A DNA stretch of 52,732 nucleotides from Planctomycetota bacterium. GTDB lineage: Bacteria; Planctomycetota; UBA1135; GCA-002686595. The DNA lies in contig JABACD010000030.1 in assembly GCA_014237855.1 (NCBI GenBank), forward strand, positions 1 through 52,732. The letters are read 5' to 3'. Below, piece after piece: positions 42,090 to 51,557 of this stretch; the stretch's first letter is position 1, and each line of letters begins with the position of its first letter. The notes beneath the pieces are model-generated. The model saw only the letters and a program-made list of their open reading frames with translations, was not told the DNA's origin and made no database searches. The translations under genes and the position numbers were made by a program.

Positions 42090-43589
42090 ATGAGAAAGCA
42101 AGGCGCTTGGTTGGCTCTCGTCCCGCTCCTCCTCCCCTGTGCGAGCGCCCAGGACATCGGTCGCTTCGAGCTGCACTTCGATGCTGAGATCTTCGAGCAG
42201 GCCTCTGGATTTCAGGGCGAGGTCTTCGTCGCCTTCGGGACGGACCGCGAGCCTCGCCAGGCGATGCATGGCTGGTTCAATGCGCCCCCGGTGATGCGCT
42301 TCGACCTGGCCGCCGTTGAGCGCGGATCGGTCGTGGAGGTCTCCCTCGCGGATGCGGTGGCCTTCTTCCCTCCCGAGCTCTCCGACAGCGAGGCCACCAG
42401 CTGGAAAGTCCAGGCGGTTGCCAGGACGAGCCGCACGGGACGCTCGGCAGGTCTCGCCGAGGGAGATGTCTACAGCCAGCCAGCCGAGATCACCTACCTT
42501 CCGGGCTCAGACGGAAGCGTCTCCCTGCATCTCGACCAGATCGCCCATGAGCGCCCCTTCAAGGAGACCGAGCGGGTTCGCCTCTTCGAGTTCGTGAGCC
42601 CGTCGCTCTCCAGGTTTCACGGCTTCGACTATCCCATGCAGGCGGGTGTCCTGCTGCCGATGGAATACGACCCGCAGAAGACCTACCCGGTGGTGTACAG
42701 CGTCACCGGCTTTGGCGGCGACCACAAGGGAATCGGTCGCTGGGAGCGGATGATCCCCGAGGGAAGCGCTCTCGAGCAGTGCATCATCGTGGTGCCAGAT
42801 GCCAACAACCGCTACGGGCACTCGGTGTTCTGTGATTCCAGGTCGATCGGTCCCTGGGGCCAGGCACTCGTGCACGAGCTGATTCCGGCGCTCGAGAAGG
42901 AGTTTCACGGCGCGGGCGCCGAGCAACGCTACGTCACCGGAGTCAGCTCAGGCGGCTGGTCATCCCTGTGGCTGCAGGTGGCCTACCCCGAGGAGTTCGC
43001 CGGTTGCTGGAGCCACGTCCCCGACCCGATCGACTTCCACGACTTCCAGCAGATCAACCTCTATGAGCCGCTACCCGACGGCAGCCCTCGAAACATGTTC
43101 GTGGATGAGGCTGGCGAGGAGCGCGCACTGGCTCGCGTGAACGGCGAGGTCACGCTGACCTACGAGGACTTCGTGCGGCGCGAGGTCGTGCTCAACCCCG
43201 GTGGGCAGATTCGCTCCTTCGAGGGCACCTTCAGCCCCAAGGCAGCCGATGGTACGCCCGCCCGTGTCTTCGACGTGGAGACCGGAGAGATCGACCACGA
43301 GGCCGTGGAGGCCTGGCGCGACTACGACATCTCCCACACCCTGCTCACTCGCTGGGACGAGCTGAAGCCCAGGCTAGCCGGGAAGATCCGCGTGTATGCA
43401 GGCGAGGTGGACACCTACTATCTCGAGGGCGCTGTCGAGCGCTTCCAGGGTCTGGCCAGGGAGGCCGGCATGCTGGAGGACATGACCATCGAGGTGGTCC
43501 CGGGGATGGCTCACTCCCTGCACGGCGATGGCTTTCGAGACATGGTGAAGGTCATCGGCGAGCGCATGTCCGCCAGTGTCGGGGACTGA
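42090..43589 (+). CDS. Secreted putative esterase (alpha/beta hydrolase, esterase D/feruloyl-esterase type)
   Basis: 499 aa. ATG 42090 gives a signal peptide (MRKQGAWLALVPLLLPCASA); the frame is open to 41994 without sensible sequence. N-terminal beta domain about 25-165; hydrolase domain from about 190 with GVLLPMEYDPQKTYPVVYSV, nucleophile elbow GVSSGGWSS and C-terminal catalytic His in VPGMAHSLHG. An insertion of ~130 residues sits between Ser and His. Such enzymes remove acyl or feruloyl groups from polysaccharides, or act on siderophores. Controlled probably by the sigma-54 promoter upstream and thus by the divergent activator. Converges with the M41-like gene. Confidence 0.83.
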   Translation: MRKQGAWLALVPLLLPCASAQDIGRFELHFDAEIFEQASGFQGEVFVAFGTDREPRQAMHGWFNAPPVMRFDLAAVERGSVVEVSLADAVAFFPPELSDSEATSWKVQAVARTSRTGRSAGLAEGDVYSQPAEITYLPGSDGSVSLHLDQIAHERPFKETERVRLFEFVSPSLSRFHGFDYPMQAGVLLPMEYDPQKTYPVVYSVTGFGGDHKGIGRWERMIPEGSALEQCIIVVPDANNRYGHSVFCDSRSIGPWGQALVHELIPALEKEFHGAGAEQRYVTGVSSGGWSSLWLQVAYPEEFAGCWSHVPDPIDFHDFQQINLYEPLPDGSPRNMFVDEAGEERALARVNGEVTLTYEDFVRREVVLNPGGQIRSFEGTFSPKAADGTPARVFDVETGEIDHEAVEAWRDYDISHTLLTRWDELKPRLAGKIRVYAGEVDTYYLEGAVERFQGLAREAGMLEDMTIEVVPGMAHSLHGDGFRDMVKVIGERMSASVGD

Positions 43590-43641
43590 CCCCTCACTCC
43601 AGGGCCGCCTCCAAGGCTCGCTCGCGACGGGCCCCCGGAGC

Positions 43642-44100
43642 TCAGTACAGCAACTCGTCGAGCAGCCCGCGATCGAGGGTCTCATGGGCCTGGAGGGCAT
43701 CGGCGATCCGGCAGAGTCGCTCCCAGGTATCTGGATCCTGCAGCTCACCCGCGACCTCGGCCAGCCATTTACGACGCAGCGCCTCGCGCTCATGCGGCTG
43801 CGCAAGAGCCGCCAGCCCGGCATCGACCTCCTCCCAGTCCGCACGCCAGGTCTCCAGGTCCTCCGCGAGGATCTCCTCCCCGCGCCAGAGGGTCTCGGCC
43901 ACCGGCCCGGCCAGGGCGACCATCGCGGAGCAGCGCAGCCGGCCCGCCTCGTCTTGCCCGCGCCAGACAACGGCGGTCAGGCCCTGGTGGCCCTCCCGCT
44001 CGGTCTCGAGGGTCGTCTCCTGGACCTCGCCCCCGAAGAGATGGGCCATCAACACGTGGCCGGCCTCGTGATAGGCGGAGATGATCAGGGCTCTATCCAT
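43642..44100 (-). CDS. Orphan M41 (FtsH-type) peptidase domain
   Basis: 152 aa, ATG 44100. SAYHEAGHVLMAHLFGG holds the zinc site H11-E12-x-x-H15, written exactly as in FtsH. LAGPVAETLWRGEE (63-76) matches the conserved G-R/P-x-AE segment of M41, and Asp81 or a nearby Glu could be the third ligand. There is no AAA+ ATPase domain and no membrane segment, so it cannot unfold substrates itself. Members like this occur in several bacteria with unknown function. It starts 11 nt after the double sulfatase stop, so it is probably on the same transcript. Confidence 0.78.
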   Translation of the reverse strand: MDRALIISAYHEAGHVLMAHLFGGEVQETTLETEREGHQGLTAVVWRGQDEAGRLRCSAMVALAGPVAETLWRGEEILAEDLETWRADWEEVDAGLAALAQPHEREALRRKWLAEVAGELQDPDTWERLCRIADALQAHETLDRGLLDELLY

Positions 44101-44111
44101 GTGGCACGGCT

Positions 44112-46631
44112 CTAGTTGGCCAGCAGCTCATCACAGCGAGCGCGCTGCTCCACGAGCACCTCACTGAAGGCCGGATCTGCGGCCAGGTTCACCAGCTCCT
44201 GCGGATCGTTCTCCAGATCGAAGAGCTGTTCGTAGGGCGGCTCCTGCTGCCCGTAGCGTGCGTAGACCCAGCGCGCACCGCGCACCCCGACGCTGGTTGG
44301 AATCTCGGCGTGGTCGAACAGATGCTCGACGAGGAAGTCCTTGCGCCAGGTCGGCTGCTCTCCTCGCAGGAGCGGTACGAGACTGCGGCCGCCGTAGGCC
44401 TCCGGCGCCTGGGCTCCGGCGAGGTCGAGCAGGGTCGGCGCGATGTCCACATTCAGCGCCATCGAGTCGAGCACCCTTCCACGCTGCCCCTGACCAGCGC
44501 GCGGGTCGTAGACGATCAGGGGCACGCGGATCGACTCCTCGTAGATCAACCACTTGCCGGCGAGCCCTCGCTCTCCGAGGAAGTAGCCGTTGTCTCCCAT
44601 GAACAGGATCACGGTGTCCTCGGCCAGCTCGCGCTCTTCCAGGGCCGTCAGGATCCTCCCCAGGGCCCGGTCCACCCCGGTGATCATCCGCCAGTAGTCC
44701 CTGGTGCGCTTGATCTGCTTCTCGCGGGTATCGAAGCGCCAGCCCCAGCGCCTGCGGCCAAGCGAGCTCTGCAGGAACTCCGGCAGGACGTCGAAGCCGC
44801 TGCTTGCCAGGGGAGGCACCGGGACCTCGGCGTCCTCGTAGAGTCCGGCGAGGTCGGTCGGCGGGATGTACTGATCGGCGTGGCCATCCTCGGCGTGAGG
44901 CGCCCAGAAGGAGACCGTCAGGCAGAAGGGCTGGTCTCTCTCGCGGTCATCCAGGAACGAGATCGCACGGTCGGCCACCCGATCGGTCAGGTGCGGCTTT
45001 CCTTCCCTGATGTACGGCTGGCTGAGGGGCTGGAAGGAATCGACGAGTCCCTCCATCGCCTGCTTCTCGAAGCGCACTCCCCACTTGCCGACGAATCCGG
45101 TGCGGTAGCCGACGTCACTCAGGCGCGCAAAGTAGGTGTCCGCAGCCAGCTCTGCCCCCATGGGTGGTGTCCCGAAGGTGTAGCCATGGCGCCCCTCGCG
45201 ACGGCCCGTCATCAGGCTGGCGCGGCTGGCCGCGCAGATTGGAGTCGTGACGAAGGCATTGGTAAAGCGCACGCCTCCCTCGGCCAGGCGATCCATGGTC
45301 GGCGTCTGCAGCACGGGGTGGCCGGCAGCGCCCAGCTGATCGAAGCGCTGGTCATCGGTCACCACCACCAGGAAGTTGGGGCGAGCCGAGGTCCCCCTCC
45401 ACCACCCGTCCAGCTCGACGCGCAGCTCGCTCGCCAGCGGCTCGTCATCCAGCAGCTGTTCTTCAGCTGGATCCTCACGTACATCGTAGAGCTCGTCCGG
45501 CCGCTCCGGGTCGGTGTGCACCAGCAGCTTGAAGGGGTCCCGCAACACCCAGCGAGTCAGGAGGCTCTGAGCGGGGTCGTCGACTGCGACCACATCGTGG
45601 GTAAAGGCGGCCCCGAAGATCGGACGGACCTCGCTCGCCCCTTGCCCTGCGATCGTGCGCAGGTCCAGGCCCGGCCATGTCTCAGGCACCTCGAGACCGC
45701 AGGCCTCCAGGATGGTGGGCGCGATGTCCACGCTGCTGATCGGCACCTGCTCTCTGCGGGGTTCGATCTCTCCGGGCCAGCTCAGGATGACTGGCGTGCG
45801 CACCCCGCCCTCGTAGGGAGTGCGCTTGCTCCGGGGCGCGTAGCCGGAGGTCTCGGGGAGCTGGATCCAGCCGTTGTCCGTGACGAAGATCACCAGGGTG
45901 TCCTCCGTGATCCCACGCAAGCGCAGGTGTCCCAGCAGCTCGCCGCAGGTCTCGTCGAACCACTCGCACATGGCCCGGTACCTCGCGATGCTCTCGGGCA
46001 CCTCGGCGCCCCTGTATTTCTGGAGGATCCTCTCGGGAGGGTTGTGAGGTCGGTGCGGCAGGAAGGGCGCATACCACAGGAAGAAGGGCGTCCCCTCCCG
46101 TTCGCACTCATCGATGAACTCCAGCGCCGGCCCCATGCCCTTGCGACCGATCTTCAGCCCTTCGTCTCCATGTCGACCACCCCGCGCCGGATCCCCATGA
46201 GTCATGCCCTCGCTGAAGCCGCCGCACTGACAGTTGCCTTCCCACCACTTGCCTGTCTGCAAGCTGGAGTAGCCAGCAGCACCTAGCAGCTCGGGGAGGG
46301 TCTGGACCAGAGCGATGTGGTCGAGCATCAGGGCACGATCAACGCCACTGGGCGGGTCGTTGCCGGTGACCTTGTGCTGGTGGGGATAGAGCCCGGTCAC
46401 CAGGGTCATCAGGCTCGCCCGACAGAGCGCCGTCGGTACGTAGCCTCGGGGGAAGACCAGGCCCTGTTCAGCGAGTGCGTCGAGATGAGGCGTCTGGATC
46501 TCCTCGCTGCCCATGAAGCCGAAGTCCCCCCAGCCCTGGTCGTCGGAGATGATCAGCAGGACATTCGGCCGTTTTGAGGCCGGTGCGGCGAGAGGCAGCG
46601 CGAGGAGCAGGGAGACGAGGAGCATTGACAT
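44112..46631 (-). CDS. Fused double sulfatase (two sulfatase domains in one chain)
   Basis: 839 aa with signal peptide (MSMLLVSLLLALPLAAPAS). Domain 1 (about 20-412): NVLLIISDDQGWGD, metal/substrate Lys in QTGKWWEG and VTDNG. Domain 2 (about 417-835): NFLVVVTDDQRFDQLG, VGKWG and FMGDNGYFLGERG. The cysteine to be turned into formylglycine is C465 in domain 2 (CAASR, canonical C-x-[PA]-S-R). In domain 1 it is C70 in CRASL, without the Arg normally needed for maturation. Domain 2 has no signal of its own, so this is one secreted polypeptide. Arylsulfatases of this type desulfate polysaccharides. Same strand as the serine hydrolase (52 bp upstream) and M41-like genes. Confidence 0.9.
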   Translation of the reverse strand: MSMLLVSLLLALPLAAPASKRPNVLLIISDDQGWGDFGFMGSEEIQTPHLDALAEQGLVFPRGYVPTALCRASLMTLVTGLYPHQHKVTGNDPPSGVDRALMLDHIALVQTLPELLGAAGYSSLQTGKWWEGNCQCGGFSEGMTHGDPARGGRHGDEGLKIGRKGMGPALEFIDECEREGTPFFLWYAPFLPHRPHNPPERILQKYRGAEVPESIARYRAMCEWFDETCGELLGHLRLRGITEDTLVIFVTDNGWIQLPETSGYAPRSKRTPYEGGVRTPVILSWPGEIEPRREQVPISSVDIAPTILEACGLEVPETWPGLDLRTIAGQGASEVRPIFGAAFTHDVVAVDDPAQSLLTRWVLRDPFKLLVHTDPERPDELYDVREDPAEEQLLDDEPLASELRVELDGWWRGTSARPNFLVVVTDDQRFDQLGAAGHPVLQTPTMDRLAEGGVRFTNAFVTTPICAASRASLMTGRREGRHGYTFGTPPMGAELAADTYFARLSDVGYRTGFVGKWGVRFEKQAMEGLVDSFQPLSQPYIREGKPHLTDRVADRAISFLDDRERDQPFCLTVSFWAPHAEDGHADQYIPPTDLAGLYEDAEVPVPPLASSGFDVLPEFLQSSLGRRRWGWRFDTREKQIKRTRDYWRMITGVDRALGRILTALEERELAEDTVILFMGDNGYFLGERGLAGKWLIYEESIRVPLIVYDPRAGQGQRGRVLDSMALNVDIAPTLLDLAGAQAPEAYGGRSLVPLLRGEQPTWRKDFLVEHLFDHAEIPTSVGVRGARWVYARYGQQEPPYEQLFDLENDPQELVNLAADPAFSEVLVEQRARCDELLAN

Positions 46632-46683
46632 CGCAACAGCCTAGCGCATGTGAAGATCACGCGCGCGCGACCGATGGAAGACC

Positions 46684-48822
46684 CTAGCCCTCTTTCTTGG
46701 GATCTCCCTTGATCTCGAAGACGCCCTCTTCCAGCTCCACATCCAGCTCGATCTCGGTGACCTTCAGGGTCATGGTGCCCAGCAGTGGCGTGGCGAACTC
46801 GACCGTGATCCTGTGGGGCAACTGCATGCCGCTGACCTCCCGGAAGTCATCCATCTTCAGCCTGTCGCCCAGCACTCCGAGACCGGGGACGAGGTTGATG
46901 CTGTACTCAGCACCGAGACAGCCGCTGGTCTCGTCGATGAAGCGAGTCTTTGCATAGCCCTCGGTGCTGGTGCAGCGGACGATGAGAACCTTTCTTCCCG
47001 AGTCCTGCTCCAGTCGCTGGATCACCTCGACCCCCTTGCTCGTCTCACGCCAGTCGCCAAGACGGACGCCGAAGCTGTCGCCCTTGAGTTGTTCTGCCCG
47101 TGCGCCCTCGAGCACCAGGGGGCCTTCCACCTGGGAGGCGTAGGAGACCTTCTCTCCGTCGTAGGCGATCAGCTCGAACTGCTCCCCCATGTCGTACTCG
47201 GCACGAAAGCGGCCACCGCTGGCAAGGGTCATCTCCAGCGTTCCGGTGATGCCCGCGTTGGGCATCTCCAGCGTGGCATGCACGCGTATCGGCCCCACCC
47301 TCGAGAGGTAGTCCAAGCCGTGGACCGCGACGATTTGCTCCACCACCTCATCCACCGTTGGCAGTTCGGGGTCCGGCTCAAACCGGTACTCCTGGTGCTC
47401 CCCAATCCGGTAGCCCTCGACCACGCCGTCCTCCGAGCGGTGAAAGGCGAGTCGCATCGATGGGTTGGGCATCATCTTCCAGGTGTCGTCGCCCACGTAC
47501 TGGAGCGGGACCACCGTCTTTCCCAGGATCTCGAGGCCGATGCCCGAGCCCTCCCGGACGATTGCACGATAGAGATCGTTCTCGCCTTCCCAGTAGTAGC
47601 CCAGATAGTCCTCGGCGGGTGGCGCCTCGACGTTCGGGTCATAGGGGTCACCAAGCAGGAGTCCGCCCAGGGCCTCCTCGACCTGCAGCCCGGTCGTGTT
47701 GCCCCGTGACTGCGTGAAGTAGAGCACCATCGCGTCCTGTTCGGGGAAGGCCCAGGCGTGGGTACCGTCCGAGCCGGAGTGGCCGAAGCTGACCAGCTGG
47801 TCCTTGCCGTCCTCCAGCTCCAGCATGTGCAACGTCATCAGGTAGCCATACTCGGTTCGCAGCTGCGTGAAGCCAGTGCCCTGCACCAGACGGTGGGGCC
47901 CCGGCTTCAGCGCCTTGCGCACCCGTCGTGCGGAGAGCAGGCGCTCACCGTTGACCTTGCCCCTGTTCATCCAGAAGTCCAGGAAGCCGGCGTAGTCCTC
48001 GAGGGTCGAGTAGAGGCCTTGCGAGCCGAGGAAGCAGGGGAAGAGCGGCTCCTCCGTGGGGCTCCAGAAGCGGGTCCATGCGGCCGTTCCTCCGAGATAC
48101 TTGCTGGCTGCTCGAGCCAAGAGGGGTTCGTCCTCACCTATCAAGCAGCGAGACTCGTCCATGCCAAGAGGCTCGAGGATGCGCGTGCGCACGAACTCCT
48201 CCGCAGGCATGCCGCTGACCTTCTCGATCACGGCGGTCAGGGTATCGGTGCCCTGATCGCTGTACTGGATGTCGGTGCCGGCCTCGAAGTCGGGGGTGTA
48301 ATCTGCGCCCAGCGCTGCCACGTCCTGGATGCTGGAGAACTGCTTGTGATCGCGCCCGACCATCAGGGAGTAGGGAAGCCCGCTGGTGTGCGTGATCATC
48401 TGCTCGATCGTCACGTCTCTCCAGGTGTCGTTGTCGAGCACCGGCAGGTATCGGGAGACGGGGTCTTCGAGTTTCAGTGCCCTGTCGTCAACGAGCATCA
48501 GGATCGAGGTCCCGATGAGGGGCTTGGTCATCGAACGCACGCAGAAGAGCGAGCCGGGCTCCATGGGCCTGCCCTCATCCCTGTCCCGCCAGCCATGGGC
48601 CGAGTGCAGGATGGTCTTGCCCTCCTTGATCACCAGGAGCTCACAACCGACGACCTCCTCATCCTCGACAAAGCCAGCGACCAGCTCGTCCAGCTGCTGG
48701 AGTGCCCTGGGATCGATTCCAACAGAAATGGCCTCGCCCCGGGGAAAGGCCCACTCGGGGGTCGCATCCTGGGCGAGCAGCGGAGCGAGTGCAAGAAGGG
48801 CGCCAGAGAGTGTGCTGGTCAT
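46684..48822 (-). CDS. Secreted beta-lactamase-family serine hydrolase
   Basis: 712 aa with signal peptide (MTSTLSGALLALAPLLAQ). Penicillin-binding/class C fold: nucleophile SMTK (Ser97-Lys100), second motif YSDQ (187-190) in place of YxN, and HSGSDGTHAW as the KTG-equivalent. Most relatives are esterases or D-aminopeptidases rather than antibiotic-inactivating enzymes. Beyond about residue 420 there is a long C-terminal extension with a beta-rich, lipocalin/LolA-like appearance (ITGTLEMTLASGGRF, LVLEGARAEQLKG) of unknown role. First gene of the hydrolase-sulfatase-M41 set. Confidence 0.85.
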   Translation of the reverse strand: MTSTLSGALLALAPLLAQDATPEWAFPRGEAISVGIDPRALQQLDELVAGFVEDEEVVGCELLVIKEGKTILHSAHGWRDRDEGRPMEPGSLFCVRSMTKPLIGTSILMLVDDRALKLEDPVSRYLPVLDNDTWRDVTIEQMITHTSGLPYSLMVGRDHKQFSSIQDVAALGADYTPDFEAGTDIQYSDQGTDTLTAVIEKVSGMPAEEFVRTRILEPLGMDESRCLIGEDEPLLARAASKYLGGTAAWTRFWSPTEEPLFPCFLGSQGLYSTLEDYAGFLDFWMNRGKVNGERLLSARRVRKALKPGPHRLVQGTGFTQLRTEYGYLMTLHMLELEDGKDQLVSFGHSGSDGTHAWAFPEQDAMVLYFTQSRGNTTGLQVEEALGGLLLGDPYDPNVEAPPAEDYLGYYWEGENDLYRAIVREGSGIGLEILGKTVVPLQYVGDDTWKMMPNPSMRLAFHRSEDGVVEGYRIGEHQEYRFEPDPELPTVDEVVEQIVAVHGLDYLSRVGPIRVHATLEMPNAGITGTLEMTLASGGRFRAEYDMGEQFELIAYDGEKVSYASQVEGPLVLEGARAEQLKGDSFGVRLGDWRETSKGVEVIQRLEQDSGRKVLIVRCTSTEGYAKTRFIDETSGCLGAEYSINLVPGLGVLGDRLKMDDFREVSGMQLPHRITVEFATPLLGTMTLKVTEIELDVELEEGVFEIKGDPKKEG

Positions 48823-49067
48823 GAATTGAAGGTTTCGAGGGTGACGGGCAACGGAGCATCCTCACCGATTCTCCCGCCCTCAACAATCCATGCAGGACAT
48901 CTTTAGTAAACCCTGTACACCCGAGATGGAGTTCGGTGGCGAGCCATCTCCGTGCACAGGGCTTCACCGTGGCTGTCGGGCGTGTCGGCAACTCACCCAA
49001 GATCCCGAGTCAATTCACCAGCGTGAGGGAGCTCGAAGTGAGCTCCACCGTCCCTTGGTCTGACGAT

Positions 49068-51557
49068 TTACTCGATGGTTGCCCAGCGAGCGGCTTCCTC
49101 AGGGCGACCCCAGCTCACATAAAATTCATGCAGGGATCGCCTGTTGGCCCGCACGCGCTTGTCGCCCTCAGGGAAGGCGTTCGAGATGATCCTCTCAGCC
49201 GTGAGCATCTCGGGCTCTCCTTCGGAGTGCCTCCCACTCTCCCCCAGGAGGCGTCCGAGACTCCTGTGATGGATCCCGAGATAGTAGTGATTCTCCGGGA
49301 AGACCTCGGTGGCCAGGTCCAGCGTCTCTCGGAAGCAGCTCTCCGCCTCTTCGTACTGCCCGAGCTTCTGCAGCGAGAGGCCCAGGTTGCTGATGGTATT
49401 GATGGTGTCAGGATGAAGCAGCCCAGGCTCCTGCTCTTGCAGTTCCAGGTTCTCGCGCAGCAACTCCTCTGCTATTGCGTATTCACCGTTATTCATGTGA
49501 GTGCAGGCCACGTTGTTCACCGATTGGAGCGTGTCCGGATGATCGAACCCCAGGGCAGCACGACGTAAATCGAGAATCTCCTTCATCAGCTCCGCGCCTC
49601 GCTCCGGGTTCGTGCGCAGTAGCTGCAGCGCGAGAGTGTTGCCCGCGTCGAGGGTCACCTGGCTGTCCAGCCCAAGCACCAGCTTCGTCCTCCCCCAGGC
49701 ATCTTCGAGTAACGCCTCAGCTGCGTCGTCCTGGCCGCCCTTCCAGACGGCGTTGGCCAGTTGGACCAGTGAGATCACCGTCTCCGGGTCGTCCTCCCCA
49801 AGGACCTCGGACCTCATGGCATGGTTGGCCCGGGCGTGTCCCACGGCCTTTTCGTGGAGGCCTGCCTTGGTGTAGGCGAGAACGAGATCTCCACGACACC
49901 TCATTGTCAGCGGGTCCCCATCACCGAGCAGACGGACATGGTCCTGCCAGCTTCGTTCCAGGTGCTGGACTGCTTCCTCGAGTCGACCAAGGCGTGACAG
50001 GAGGACCCCGACGTCGTTGTCTGCCTCCAGCGTCCTTGGATCTTCAGGGCCGAAGTAGTCGCTCTTCACCGCGTAGGCTCGACGAACCTGACCCTCTGCG
50101 AGATCGTAGTCCCCAAGCATGTGGAAGGTTTTTCCCAGCTCGTGGTGCAGCCGGCCGAGGATCAGCTGATCGTCTTCGAACCACTCGGCAGCATGGTCCA
50201 CCGAACCCTCGAGGACCTCTCTCAGCGTGACCGTAGGGTCCGCCTTATTCATCATCTCGAAGAGGTAGTCGGTGACACGCTGCGCTCGCCGGGCCTCCAT
50301 CTCGGCCTCGGCCTTGGCCTCGAGAGCATGGAACCAGCCCCAGCTCAGGCCGGCGACAAGCGACAGGAGTACGGCAGTCGCCACAGCAAAGCTCGTCACG
50401 AATGCACGATGGCGACGGAGCATTCGCGCCAGCTGCTCGCTCGCACTCGGGGGGCTCGCGGTGATCGCTTCACCCGAGAGGTATCTGCGAATGTCTGCCG
50501 CGAGGTCTGCCGCGCTGTCGTAGCGACGCCGCGGCTCGTGCTGCATGGCCGTATGAACGATCAGGTTGAGGTCCCCGCGCAGCTCGGGGTTGATGGCTGC
50601 AAGTGAGCTCGGTTCGGTCTCAGCCACGACTCGAACGGCCTCCGGCAGGGAGAGCCCGGTCAGATCGTGAGGACGCCTCTCCGAGAGCAGCTCGTAGAGC
50701 ATCGCTCCCAGGGCGTAGGTGTCGCTCTGAATGCCGACTGCTGTCGAGTCGCTGCGCGCTTGCTCCGGGCTCATGTAGGGCAGCGTGCCGAGAATCTCTC
50801 CTGGCTTGGTCAGCAAGGTCGTGCGGTCCAGATCTCCATCAAGGCTGCTTGCCACTCCGAAGTCGAGAACGTGGGGTTGGCCCTCATCGTCAACAACGAT
50901 GTTTCCTGGCTTCAGATCGCGGTGGACCACTCCGCGTTGATGCGCATGCTCGATGGCATCGCACACGTTGGCCATGAGTGTCAGGCAAGCGGAGTGGTCG
51001 AGCCCGTTCTGACGGACGTAGGTCAGGAGATCCACTCCGCACACGAACTCCATCGCGATCCACGGTTGAGAGCCTCCACCCTCGTCTGTTGATCCCGCGT
51101 CATGGATCTTCGCGATACCCGGATGGTCGAGCTTTGCGAGGAGCTGAGCTTCTCGCTTGAAGCGCGCTATCGACTCGCTATCTGCCATGCCCGGTCGCAG
51201 GAGCTTGAGTGCAACCTCTCGCTCGGGAGTCCCGCCACGGGCACGGTAGACGACCCCCATCCCACCCGCGCCGATACGATTCAATATCTGGTAACCGGCC
51301 AGCCGCGGGGGCAGCGGAGCCTCGGGAACATCCTCGGGGGGTGGAACCCGAAAGCCGTCGCCCAGCGCGGGTGTGCTCAGGAAGTCTGGACTCGCCGACT
51401 GTCGCTTGAGAAGTCGCGAGACCTCTTCTTTCAGCGCCGTGTCTCCCTGCGTCTCTCGCTCGAGGAAGGCTGCCCACTGTTCGGGATCCAGAGAGCGTGC
51501 CTCGAGGAAGAGCGCGCTGACCGCTGCGTGGTGTGCTCGCTGCTCTTCGCTACTCAT
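49068..51557 (-). CDS. Transmembrane Ser/Thr protein kinase with C-terminal TPRs
   Basis: 829 aa, ATG 51557. A short N-terminal helical region, then a Hanks-type kinase (about 88-350): GAGGMGVVY, Lys118 in EVALKLL, HRDLKPGN with Asp214, DFG at 232 and the APE-like MSPEQ. One transmembrane segment (about 385-409), then at least seven TPR-like units to the C-terminus (for example LGDYDLAEGQVRRAYAVKSD and NNGEYAIAEELLRENLEL). Kinase inside, TPRs outside in the topology usual for planctomycetal kinases. The ATG overlaps the ECF sigma factor stop (ATGA), so the two are co-translated and probably functionally linked. Confidence 0.94.
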   Translation of the reverse strand: MSSEEQRAHHAAVSALFLEARSLDPEQWAAFLERETQGDTALKEEVSRLLKRQSASPDFLSTPALGDGFRVPPPEDVPEAPLPPRLAGYQILNRIGAGGMGVVYRARGGTPEREVALKLLRPGMADSESIARFKREAQLLAKLDHPGIAKIHDAGSTDEGGGSQPWIAMEFVCGVDLLTYVRQNGLDHSACLTLMANVCDAIEHAHQRGVVHRDLKPGNIVVDDEGQPHVLDFGVASSLDGDLDRTTLLTKPGEILGTLPYMSPEQARSDSTAVGIQSDTYALGAMLYELLSERRPHDLTGLSLPEAVRVVAETEPSSLAAINPELRGDLNLIVHTAMQHEPRRRYDSAADLAADIRRYLSGEAITASPPSASEQLARMLRRHRAFVTSFAVATAVLLSLVAGLSWGWFHALEAKAEAEMEARRAQRVTDYLFEMMNKADPTVTLREVLEGSVDHAAEWFEDDQLILGRLHHELGKTFHMLGDYDLAEGQVRRAYAVKSDYFGPEDPRTLEADNDVGVLLSRLGRLEEAVQHLERSWQDHVRLLGDGDPLTMRCRGDLVLAYTKAGLHEKAVGHARANHAMRSEVLGEDDPETVISLVQLANAVWKGGQDDAAEALLEDAWGRTKLVLGLDSQVTLDAGNTLALQLLRTNPERGAELMKEILDLRRAALGFDHPDTLQSVNNVACTHMNNGEYAIAEELLRENLELQEQEPGLLHPDTINTISNLGLSLQKLGQYEEAESCFRETLDLATEVFPENHYYLGIHHRSLGRLLGESGRHSEGEPEMLTAERIISNAFPEGDKRVRANRRSLHEFYVSWGRPEEAARWATIE

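Noticed and set aside
41891..42187. 98-codon plus frame in the esterase leader
   Set aside because: Runs through the hairpin and into the esterase signal peptide in another frame; Pro/Ser-rich without features. A leader peptide cannot be fully excluded.
44310..46286. 658-codon plus-strand open frame opposite the double sulfatase
   Set aside because: Long shadow frame produced by the GC-rich codon use of the sulfatase gene; no start context and no domain features.
47758..48906. 382-codon plus-strand open frame opposite the serine hydrolase
   Set aside because: Same reasoning: it mirrors a gene with clear SxxK and HSG motifs.
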